DNA from: Piscicola geometra
Lineage: Eukaryota > Annelida > Clitellata > Hirudinida > Piscicolidae
NCBI GenBank assembly: GCA_943735955.1
Contig: CALSEQ010000043.1
Span: 253,001 to 317,000 of the forward strand
Direction: 5' to 3'
DNA length: 64,000 bases
Shown here piece after piece: positions 10,353 through 21,996 of the stretch. Numbering within the stretch: the first letter of the stretch is position 1; each line of letters opens with the position of its first letter. Under the pieces are notes generated by a model, which was not told where the DNA came from, ran no database searches, and saw only the letters and a list, made by a program, of their open reading frames with translations. The translations under genes were made by a program, and so were the position numbers.

Positions 10353-13300
10353 ATGGAGGATACACCGAACACCCCCACTGTTGTCACACAGCGATTTGTC
10401 ACTTTCTCTGAAAGTTTCATTTCGATCGATAGGTATTTCACCACTCTGTTGATAGCCTAGACGGCTGCTTTCTCTGTTTCCCTCGCCGGAAATTTTCCCT
10501 ACTCTAGGGGATTTTTCCTACGAGAACTCTGGTGCTTTTCAGAAAATTTGTTTTCTGAACACCTCAGTATAGGATCAGAGAAGAGCTTAAGAGCCCATCG
10601 AAACTCTGTGAGTGAGCGGATCCAAACGGTCCGGCGCCCAAAAAGTCCAACCGGCAATGGCCGCAAGGTTCTTTGCTCAGTACTTCGAGGATACCGGACA
10701 AAGTGGAACAGACCTTGCTCTATGTCAACCCGGGCTAAAACCCCACAGGCTTGCATAGAGTGTAGGATCGGTCACTGCCCCTGGATGCCTATGATAGGCC
10801 GCTGAGCCTTACTCCCACCCACACACATGAGATAGTCCGAGGCCAATACGGCGCCAATTCTTTTACTTCTTTATCTTTACTCCCCATGCACCCCCACACC
10901 AAATCCTTTTTACCCCCCAACCAAACCTACAAGCAAATGGTTGTCTTCACTGTCTCACCCTAATCCCAACCCCACACACATGGACAGCGCGAAAGATCCA
11001 TGGAGGATACACCGAACACCCCCACTGTTGTCACACAGCGATTTGTCACTTTCTCTGAAAGTTTCATTTCGATCGATAGGTATTTCACCACTCTGTTGAT
11101 AGCCTAGACGGCTGCTTTCTCTGTTTCCCTCGCCGGAAATTTTCCCTACTCTAGGGGATTTTTCCTACGAGAACTCTGGTGCTTTTCAGAAAATTTGTTT
11201 TCTGAACACCTCAGTATAGGATCAGAGAAGAGCTTAAGAGCCCGTCGAAACTCTGTGAGTGAGCGGATCCAAACGGTCCGGCGCCCAAAAAGTCCAACCG
11301 GCAATGGCCGCAAGGTTCTTTGCTCAGTACTTCGAGGATACCGGACAAAGTGGAACAGACCTTGCTCTATGTCAACCCGGGCTAAAACCCCACAGGCTTG
11401 CATAGAGTGTAGGATCGGTCACTGCCCCTGGATGCCTATGATAGGCCGCTGAGCCTTACTCCCACCCACACACATGAGATAGTCCGAGGCCAATACGGCG
11501 CCAATTCTTTTACTTCTTTATCTTTACTCCCCATGCACCCTCACACCAAATCCTTTTTACCCCCCAACCAAACCTACAGGCAAATGGTTGTCCTCACTGT
11601 CTCACCCTAATCCCAACCCCACACACATGGACAGCGCGAAAGATCCATGGAGGATACACCGAACACCCCCACTGTTGTCACACAGCGATTTGTCACTTTC
11701 TCTGAAAGTTTCATTTCGATCGATAGGTGCCTCACCACTCTGTTGATAGCCTAGACGGCTGCTTTCTCTGATTTCCTCGCCGGAAGTTTTCCCTACTCTA
11801 GGGGATTTTTCCTACGAGAACTCTGGTGCTTTTCAGAAAATTTGTTTTCTGAACACCTCAGTATAGGATCAGAGAAGAGCTTAAGAGCCCGTCGAAACTC
11901 TGTGAGTGAGCGGATCCAAACGGTCCGGCGCCCAAAAAGTCCAACCGGCAATGGCCGCAAGGTTCTTTGCTCAGTACTTCGAGAATACCGGACAAAGTGG
12001 AACAGACCTTGCTCTATGTCAACCCGGGCTAAAACCCCACAGGCTTGCATAGAGTGTAAGATCGGTCACTGCCCCTGGATGCCTATGATAGGCCGCTGAG
12101 CCTTACTCCCACCCACACACATGAGACAGTCCGAGGCCAATACGGCGCCAATTCTTTTACTTCTTTATCTTTACTCCCCATGCACCCCCACACCAAATCC
12201 TTTTTACCCCCCAACCAAACCTACAGGCAAATGGTTGTCCTCACTGTCTCACCCTAATCCCAACCCCACACACATGGACAGCGCGAAAGATCCATGGAGG
12301 ATACACCGAACACCCCCACTGTTGTCACACAGCTATTTGTCACTTTCTCTGAAAGTTTCATTTCGATCGATAGGTGCCTCACCACTCTGTTGATAGCCTA
12401 GACGGCTGCTTTCTCTGTTTCCCTCGCCGGAAATTTTCCCTACTCTAGGGGATTTTTCCTACGAGAACTCTGGTGCTTTTCAGAAAATTTGTTTTCTGAA
12501 CACCTCAGTATAGGATCAGAGAAGAGCTTAAGAGCCCGTCGAAACTCTGTGAGTGAGCGGATCCAAACGGTCCGGCGCCCAAAAAGTCCAACCGGCAATG
12601 GCCGCAAGGTTCTTTGCTCAGTACTTCGAGAATACCGGACAAAGTGGAACAGACCTTGCTCTATGTCAACCCGGGCTAAAACCCCACAGGCTTGCATAGA
12701 GTGTAAGATCGGTCACTGCCCCTGGATGCCTATGATAGGCCGCTGAGCCTTACTCCCACCCACACACATGAGACAGTCCGAGGCCAATACGGCGCCAATT
12801 CTTTTACTTCTTTATCTTTACTCCCCATGCACCCCCACACCAAATCCTTTTTACCCCCCAACCAAACCTACAGGCAAATGGTTGTCCTCACTGTCTCACC
12901 CTAATCCCAACCCCACACACATGGACAGCGCGAAAGATTCAAGGAGGATACACCGAACACCCCCACTGTTGTCACACAGCGATTTGTCACTTTCTCTGAA
13001 AGTTTCATTTCGATCGATAGGTGCCTCACCACTCTGTTGATAGCCTAGACGGCTGCTTTCTCTGTTTCCCTCGCCGGAAATTTTCCCTACTCTAGGGGAT
13101 TTTTCCTACGAGAACTCTGGTGCTTTTCAGAAAATTTGTTTTCTGAACACCTCAGTATAGGATCAGAGAAGAGCTTAAGAGCCCGTCGAAACTCTGTGAG
13201 TGAGCGGATCCAAACGGTCCGGCGCCCAAAAAGTCCAACCGGCAATGGCCGCAAGGTTCTTTGCTCAGTACTTCGAGGATACCCGACAAAGTAGAACAGA

Positions 13301-13587
13301 CCTTGCTCTATGTCAACCCGGGCTAAAACCCCACAGGCTTGCATAGAGTGTAGGATCGGTCACTGCCCCTGGATGCCTATGATAGGCCGCTGATCCTTAC
13401 TCCCACTCACACACATGAGACAGTCCGAGGCCAATACGGCGCCAATTTTTTTACTTCTTTATCTTTACTCCCCATGCACCCCCAAACCAAATCCTTTTTA
13501 CCCCCCAACCAAACCTACAGGCAAATGGTTGTCCTCACTGTCTCACCCTAATCCCAACCCCACACACATGGACAGCGCGAAAGATCC
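10353..13587. repeat. Subarray 2: transition to type II monomers (units 17-21)
   Basis: Units start at 10353, 11000, 11647, 12294 and 12941. From the second half of unit 17 the type II states 'cggtccgg', 'ggttctttgctc', 'ggacaaagtgg', 'accccacaggcttgc' and 'gataggccgctgagcc' are all present together. Units 19 and 20 share 'gagaataccgg' and 'gtgtaagatcgg'. The junction into unit 21 introduces 'gattcaaggagg' in place of 'gatccatggagg', which destroys the NcoI palindrome and recurs in many later units. Confidence 0.85.
10787..10799. other. 6-bp dyad GCCTAT-G-ATAGGC, present in type II units
   Basis: The arms are GCCTAT and ATAGGC around a single G, at unit position 435-447. Type II units have this perfect 13-bp dyad. 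Most type I units (for example 435-447) read GCCTAT-G-ATATGC, which breaks the symmetry. In units 77-82 and 84 the right arm reads ATGGGC, and in unit 73 the left arm reads GCCCAT, so the dyad is not strictly kept. No binding protein can be named from sequence. Confidence 0.8.
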
Positions 13588-16500
13588 ATGGAGGATACAT
13601 CGAACACCCCCACTGTTGTCACACAGCGATTTGTCACATTCTCTGAAAGTTTCATTTCGATCGATAGGTGCCTCACTACTCTGTTGATAGCCTAGATGGC
13701 TGCTTTCTCTGTTTCCCTCGCCGAAAATTTTCCCTACTCTAGGGGATTTTTCTTACGAGAACTCTGGTGCTTTTCAGAAAATTTGTTTTCTGAACACCTC
13801 AGTATAGGATCAGAGAAGAGCTCAAGAGCCCGTCGAAACTCTGTGAGTGAGCGGATCCAAACGGTCCGGCGCCCAAAAAGTCCAACCGGCAATGGCCGCA
13901 AGGTTCTTTGCTCAGTACTTCGAGGATACCGGACAAAGTAGAACAGACCTTGCTCTATGTCAACCCGGGCTAAAACCCCACAGGCTTGCATAGAGTGTAG
14001 GATCGGTCACTGCCCCTGGATGCCTATGATAGGCCGCTGAGCCTTACTCCCACCCACACACATGAGATAGTCCGAGGCCAATACGGCGCCAATTCTTTTA
14101 CTTCTTTATCTTTACTCCCCATGCACCCCCACACCGAATCCTTTTAACCCCCCAACCAAACCTACAGGCAAATGGTTGTCCTCACTGTCTCACCCTAATC
14201 CCAACCCCACACACATGGACAGCGCGAAAGATCCATGGAGGATACACCGAACACCCCCACTGTTGTCACACAGCGATTTGTCACTTTCTCTGAAAGTTTC
14301 ATTTCGATCGATAGGTGCCTCACCACTCTGTTGATAGCCTAGACGGCTGCTTTCTCTGTTTCCCTCGCCGGAAATTTTCCCTACTCTAGGGGATTTTTCC
14401 TACGAGAACTCTGGTGCTTTTCAGAAAATTTGTTTTCTGAACACCTCAGTATAGGATCAGAGAAGAGCTTAAGAGCCCGTCGAAACTCTGTGAGTGAGCG
14501 GATCCAAACGGTCCGGCGCCCAAAAAGTCCAACCGGCAATGGCCGCAAGGTTCTTTGCTCAGTACTTCGAGGATACCGGACAAAGTAGAACAGACCTTGC
14601 TCTATGTCAACCCGGGCTAAAACCCCACAGGCTTGCATAGAGTGTAGGATCGGTCACTGCCCCTGGATGCCTATGATAGGCCGCTGATCCTTACTCCCAC
14701 TCACACACATGAGACAGTCCGAGGCCAATACGGCGCCAATTTTTTTACTTCTTTATCTTTACTCCCCATGCACCCCCAAACCAAATCCTTTTTACCCCCC
14801 AACCAAACCTACAGGCAAATGGTTGTCCTCACTGTCTCACCCTAATCCCAACCCCACACACATGGACAGCGCGAAAGATCCATGGAGGATACATCGAACA
14901 CCCCCACTGTTGTCACACAGCGATTTGTCACATTCTCTGAAAGTTTCATTTCGATCGATAGGTGCCTCACTACTCTGTTGATAGCCTAGATGGCTGCTTT
15001 CTCTGTTTCCCTCGCCGAAAATTTTCCCTACTCTAGGGGATTTTTCTTACGAGAACTCTGGTGCTTTTCAGAAAATTTGTTTTCTGAACACCTCAGTATA
15101 GGATCAGAGAAGAGCTCAAGAGCCCGTCGAAACTCTGTGAGTGAGCGGATCCAAACGGTCCGGCGCCCAAAAAGTCCAACCGGCAATGGCCGCAAGGTTC
15201 TTTGCTCAGTACTTCGAGGATACCGGACAAAGTAGAACAGACCTTGCTCTATGTCAACCCGGGCTAAAACCCCACAGGCTTGCATAGAGTGTAGGATCGG
15301 TCACTGCCCCTGGATGCCTATGATAGGCCGCTGAGCCTTACTCCCACCCACACACATGAGATAGTCCGAGGCCAATACGGCGCCAATTCTTTTACTTCTT
15401 TATCTTTACTCCCCATGCACCCCCACACCGAATCCTTTTAACCCCCCAACCAAACCTACAGGCAAATGGTTGTCCTCACTGTCTCACCCTAATCCCAACC
15501 CCACACACATGGACAGCGCGAAAGATCCATGGAGGATACACCGAACACCCCCACTGTTGTCACACAGCGATTTGTCACTTTCTCTGAAAGTTTCATTTCG
15601 ATCGATAGGTGCCTCACCACTCTGTTGATAGCCTAGACGGCTGCTTTCTCTGTTTCCCTCGCCGGAAATTTTCCCTACTCTAGGGGATTTTTCCTACGAG
15701 AACTCTGGTGCTTTTCAGAAAATTTGTTTTCTGAACACCTCAGTATAGGATCAGAGAAGAGCTTAAGAGCCCGTCGAAACTCTATGAGTGAGCGGATCCA
15801 AACGGTCCGGCGTCCAAAAAGTCCAACCGGCAATGGCCGCAAGGTTCTTTGCTCAGTACTTCGAGGATACCGGACAAAGTAGAACAGACCTTGCTCTTTG
15901 TCAACCCGGGCTAAAACCCCACAGGCTTGCATAGAGTGTAGGATCGGTCACTGCCCCTGGATGCCTATGATAGGCCGCTGAGCCTTACTCCCACCCACAC
16001 ACATGAGATAGTCCGAGGCCAATACGGCGCCAATTCTTTTACTTCTTTATCTTTACTCCCCATGCACCCCCACACCAAATCCTTTTTACCCCCCAACCAA
16101 ACCTACAGGCAAATGGTTGTCCTCACTGTCTCACCCTAATCCCAACCCCACACACATGGACAGCGCGAAAGATCCATGGAGGATACACCGAACACCCCCA
16201 CTGTTGTCACACAGCGATTTGTCACATTCTCTGAAAGTTTCATTTCGATCGATAGGTGCCTCACTACTCTGTTGATAGCCTAGATGGCTGCTTTCTCTGT
16301 TTCCCTCGCCGAAAATTTTCCCTACTCTAGGGGATTTTTCTTACGAGAACTCTGGTGCTTTTCAGAAAATTTGTTTTCTGAACACCTCAGTATAGGATCA
16401 GAGAAGAGCTTAAGAGCCCGTCGAAACTCTGTGAGTGAGCGGATCCAAACGGTCCGGCGCCCAAAAAGTCCAACCGGCAATGGCCGCAAGGTTCTTTGCT

Positions 16501-18763
16501 CAGTACTTCGAGGATACCGGACAAAGTAGAACAGACCTTGCTCTATTTCAACCCGGGCTAAAACCCCACAGGCTTGCATAGAGTGTAGGATCGGTCACTG
16601 CCCCTGGATGCCTATGATAGGCCGCTGAGCCTTACTCCCACCCACACACATGAGATAGTCCGAGGCCAATACGGCGCCAATTCTTTTACTTCTTTATCTT
16701 TACTCCCCATGCACCCCCACACCGAATCCTTTTTACCCCCCAACCAAACCTACAGGCAAATGGTTGTCCTCACTGTCTCACCCTAATCCCAACCCCACAC
16801 ACATGGACAGCGCGAAAGATCCATGGAGGATACACCGAACACCCCCACTGTTGTCACACAGCGATTTGTCACTTTCTCTGAAAGTTTCATTTCGATCGAT
16901 AGGTGCCTCACCACTCTGTTGATAGCCTAGACGGCTGCTTTCTCTGTTTCCCTCGCCGGAAATTTTCCCTACTCTAGGGGATTTTTCCTACGAGAACTCT
17001 GGTGCTTTTCAGAAAATTTGTTTTCTGAACACCTCAGTATAGGATCAGAGAAGAGCTTAAGAGCCCGTCGAAACTCTATGAGTGAGCGGATCCAAACGGT
17101 CCGGCGTCCAAAAAGTCCAACCGGCAATGGCCGCAAGGTTCTTTGCTCAGTACTTCGAGGATACCGGACAAAGTAGAACAGACCTTGCTCTTTGTCAACC
17201 CGGGCTAAAACCCCACAGGCTTGCATAGAGTGTAGGATCGGTCACTGCCCCTGGATGCCTATGATAGGCCGCTGAGCCTTACTCCCACCCACACACATGA
17301 GATAGTCCGAGGCCAATACGGCGCCAATTCTTTTACTTCTTTATCTTTACTCCCCATGCACCCCCACACCAAATCCTTTTTACCCCCCAACCAAACCTAC
17401 AGGCAAATGGTTGTCCTCACTGTCTCACCCTAATCCCAACCACACACACATGGACAGCGCGAAAGATCCATGGAGGATACACCGAACACCCCCACTGTTG
17501 TCACACAGCGATTTGTCACATTCTCTGAAAGTTTCATTTCGATCGATAGGTGCCTCACTACTCTGTTGATAGCCTAGATGGCTGCTTTCTCTGTTTCCCT
17601 CGCCGAAAATTTTCCCTACTCTAGGGGATTTTTCTTACGAGAACTCTGGTGCTTTTCAGAAAATTTGTTTTCTGAACACCTCAGTATAGGATCAGAGAAG
17701 AGCTTAAGAGCCCGTCGAAACTCTGTGAGTGAGCGGATCCAAACGGTCCGGCGCCCAAAAAGTCCAACCGGCAATGGCCGCAAGGTTCTTTGCTCAGTAC
17801 TTCGAGGATACCGGACAAAGTAGAACAGACCTTGCTCTATGTCAACCCGGGCTAAAACCCCACAGGCTTGCATAGAGTGTAGGATCGGTCACTGCCCCTG
17901 GATGCCTATGATAGGCCGCTGAGCCTTACTCCCACCCACACACATGAGATAGTCCGAGGCCAATACGGCGCCAATTCTTTTACTTCTTTATCTTTACTCC
18001 CCATGCACCCCCACACCAAATCCTTTTTACCCCCCAACCAAACCTACAGGCAAATGGTTGTCCTCACTGTCTCACCCTAATCCCAACCCCACACATATGG
18101 ACAGCGCGAAAGATCCATGGAGGATACACCGAACACCCCCACTGTTGTCACACAGCGATTTGTCACTTTCTCTGAAAGTTTCATTTCGATCGATAGGTGC
18201 CTCACCACTCTGTTGATAGCCTAGACGGCTGCTTTCTCTGATTTCCTCGCCGGACGTTTTCCCTACTCTAGGGGATTTTTCTTACGAGAACTCTGGTGCT
18301 TTTCAGAAAATTTGTTTTCTGAACACCTCAGTATAGGATCAGAGAAGAGCTTAAGAGCCCGTCGAAACTCTGTGAGTGAGCGGATCCAAACGATCCGGCG
18401 CCCAAAAAGTCCAACCGGCAATGGCCGCAAGGTTCTTTGCTCAGTACTTCGAGGATACCGGACAAAGTAGAACAGACCTTGCTCTATGTCAACCCGGGCT
18501 AAAACCCCACAGGCTTGCATAGAGTGTAGGATCGGTCACTGCCCCTGGATGCCTATGATAGGCCGCTGAGCCTTACTCCCACCCACACACATGAGATAGT
18601 CCGAGGCCAATACGGCGCCAATTCTTTTACTTCTTTATCTTTACTCCCCATGCACCCCCACACCAAATCCTTTTTACCCCCCAACCAAACCTACAGGCAA
18701 ATGGTTGTCCTCACTGTCTCACCCTAATCCCAACCCCACACATATGGACAGCGCGAAAGATCC
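13588..18763. repeat. Subarray 3: dimeric higher-order repeat, 1294 bp (units 22-29)
   Basis: Units start at 13588, 14235, 14882, 15529, 16176, 16823, 17470 and 18117. Two classes alternate. Class Q (units 22, 24, 26, 28) has 'cctagatggctgc', 'cgccgaaaattttccc' and 'tcttacgag'. Class P (units 23, 25, 27) has 'cctagacggctgc' and 'tcctacgag', and units 25 and 27 add 'ctctatgagtg', 'ggcgtcc' and 'gctctttgtc'. Units 22-23 and 24-25 match at an offset of 1294 bp, as do 25-26 and 27-28. Most units carry 'aaagtagaac' instead of 'aaagtggaac'. Unit 29 differs, with 'ctgatttcctcgccggacg'. Confidence 0.88.
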
Positions 18764-21700
18764 ATGGAGGATACACCGAACACCCCCACTGTTGTCACAC
18801 AGCGATTTGTCACTTTCTCTGAAAGTTTCATTTCGATCGATAGGTGCCTCACCACTCTGTTGATAGCCTAGACGGCTGCTTTCTCTGATTTCCTCGCCGG
18901 ACGTTTTCCCTACTCTAGGGGATTTTTCTTACGAGAACTCTGGTGTTTTCAGAAAATTTGTTTTCTGAACACCTCAGTATAGGATCAGATAAGAGCTTAA
19001 GAGCCCGTCGAAACTCTGTGAGTGAGCGGATCCAAACGGTCCGGCGCCCAAAAAGTCCAACCGGCAATGGCCGCAAGGTTCTTTGCTCAGTACTTCGAGA
19101 ATACCGGACAAAGTGGAACAGACCTTGCTCTATGTCAACCCGGGCTAAAACCCAACAGGCTTGCATAGAGTGTAAGATCGGTCACTGCCCCTGGATGCCT
19201 ATGATAGGCCGCTGAGCCTTACTCCCACCCACACACATGAGACAGTCCGAGGCCAATACGGCGCCAATTCTTTTACTTCTTTATCTTTACTCCCCATGCA
19301 CCCCCACACCAAATCCTTTTTACCCCCCAACCAAACCTACAGGCAAATGGTTGTCCTCACTGTCTCACCCTAATTTCAACCCCACACACATGGACAGCGC
19401 GAAAGATTCAAGGAGGATACACCGAACACCCCCACTGTTGTCACACAGCGATTTGTCACTTTCTCTGAAAGTTTCATTTCGATCGATAGGTGCCTCACCA
19501 CTCTGTTGATAGCCTAGACGGCTGCTTTCTCTGATTTCCTCGCCGGAAGTTTTCCCTACTCTAGGGGATTTTTCTTACGAGAACTCTGGTGCTTTTCAGA
19601 AAATTTGTTTTCTGAACACCTCAGTATAGGATCAGATAAGAGCTTAAGAGCCCGTCGAAACTCTGTGAGTGAGCGGATCCAAACGGTCCGGCGCCCAAAA
19701 AGTCCAACCGGCAATGGCCGCAAGGTTCTTTGCTCAGTACTTCGAGAATACCGGACAAAGTGGAACAGACCTTGCTCTATGTCAACCCGGGCTAAAACCC
19801 AACAGGCTTGCATAGAGTGTAAGATCGGTCACTGCCCCTGGATGCCTATGATAGGCCGCTGAGCCTTACTCCCACCCACACACATGAGATAGTCCGAGGC
19901 CAATACGGCGCCAATTCTTTTACTTCTTTATCTTTACTCCCCATGCACCCCCACACCAAATCCTTTTTACCCCCCAACCAAACCTACAGGCAAATGGTTG
20001 TCCTCACTGTCTCACCCTAATTTCAACCCCACACACATGGACAGCGCGAAAGATTCAAGGAGGATACACCGAACACCCCCACTGTTGTCACACAGCGATT
20101 TGTCACTTTCTCTGAAAGTTTCATTTCGATCGATAGGTGCCTCACCACTCTGTTGATAGCCTAGACGGCTGCTTTCTCTGATTTCCTCGCCGGACGTTTT
20201 CCCTACTCTAGGGGATTTTTCTTACGAGAACTCTGGTGTTTTCAGAAAATTTGTTTTCTGAACACCTCAGTATAGGATCAGATAAGAGCTTAAGAGCCCG
20301 TCGAAACTCTGTGAGTGAGCGGATCCAAACGGTCCGGCGCCCAAAAAGTCCAACCGGCAATGGCCGCAAGGTTCTTTGCTCAGTACTTCGAGAATACCGG
20401 ACAAAGTGGAACAGACCTTGCTCTATGTCAACCCGGGCTAAAACCCAACAGGCTTGCATAGAGTGTGAGATCGGTCACTGCCCCTGGATGCCTATGATAG
20501 GCCGCTGAGCCTTACTCCCACCCACACACATGAGACAGTCCGAGGCCAATACGGCGCCAATTCTTTTACTTCTTTATCTTTACTCCCCATGCACCCCCAC
20601 ACCAAATCCTTTTTACCCCCCAACCAAACCTACAGGCAAATGGTTGTCCTCACTGTCTCACCCTAATTTCAACCCCACACACATGGACAGCGCGAAAGAT
20701 TCAAGGAGGATACACCGAACACCCCCACTGTTGTCACACAGCGATTTGTCACTTTCTCTGAAAGTTTCATTTCGATCGATAGGTGCCTCACCACTCTGTT
20801 GATAGCCTAGACGGCTGCTTTCTCTGATTTCCTCGCCGGAAGTTTTCCCTACTCTAGGGGATTTTTCTTACGAGAACTCTGGTGCTTTTCAGAAAATTTG
20901 TTTTCTGAACACCTCAGTATAGGATCAGATAAGAGCTTAAGAGCCCGTCGAAACTCTGTGAGTGAGCGGATCCAAACGGTCCGGCGCCCAAAAAGTCCAA
21001 CCGGCAATGGCCGCAAGGTTCTTTGCTCAGTACTTCGAGAATACCGGACAAAGTGGAACAGACCTTGCTCTATGTCAACCCGGGCTAAAACCCAACAGGC
21101 TTGCATAGAGTGTAAGATCGGTCACTGCCCCTGGATGCCTATGATAGGCCGCTGAGCCTTACTCCCACCCACACACATGAGATAGTCCGAGGCCAATACG
21201 GCGCCAATTCTTTTACTTCTTTATCTTTACTCCCCATGCACCCCCACACCAAATCCTTTTTACCCCCCAACCAAACCTACAGGCAAATGGTTGTCCTCAC
21301 TGTCTCACCCTAATTTCAACCCCACACACATGGACAGCGCGAAAGATTCAAGGAGGATACACCGAACACCCCCACTGTTGTCACACAGCGATTTGTCACT
21401 TTCTCTGAAAGTTTCATTTCGATCGATAGGTGCCTCACCACTCTGTTGATAGCCTAGACGGCTGCTTTCTCTGATTTCCTCGCCGGAAGTTTTCCCTACT
21501 CTAGGGGATTTTTCTTACGAGAACTCTGGTGCTTTTCAGAAAATTTGTTTTCTGAACACCTCAGTATAGGATCAGATAAGAGCTTAAGAGCCCGTCGAAA
21601 CTCTGTGAGTGAGCGGATCCAAACGGTCCGGCGCCCAAAAAGTCCAACCGGCAATGGCCGCAAGGTTCTTTGCTCAGTACTTCGAGAATACCGGACAAAG

Positions 21701-21996
21701 TGGAACAGACCTTGCTCTATGTCAACCCGGGCTAAAACCCAACAGGCTTGCATAGAGTGTAAGATCGGTCACTGCCCCTGGATGCCTATGATAGGCCGCT
21801 GAGCCTTACTCCCACCCACACACATGAGATAGTCCGAGGCCAATACGGCGCCAATTCTTTTACTTCTTTATCTTTACTCCCCATGCACCCCCACACCAAA
21901 TCCTTTTTACCCCCCAACCAAACCTACAGGCAAATGGTTGTCCTCACTGTCTCACCCTAATTTCAACCCCACACACATGGACAGCGCAAAAGATTC
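18764..21996. repeat. Subarray 4: 1293-bp dimers of 646- and 647-bp units (units 30-34)
   Basis: Units start at 18764, 19410, 20057, 20703 and 21350. All carry 'cagataagagc', 'gagaataccgg', 'aacccaacagg' and 'ctaatttcaacc'. Units 30 and 32 are 646 bp because 'ggtgcttttcag' is shortened to 'ggtgttttcag', and they also have 'ccggacg'. Units 31, 33 and 34 are full length. Units 30-31 and 32-33 therefore match at 1293 bp, with only scattered differences seen (for example 'gtgtaag' against 'gtgtgag' near 20465). Confidence 0.87.
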
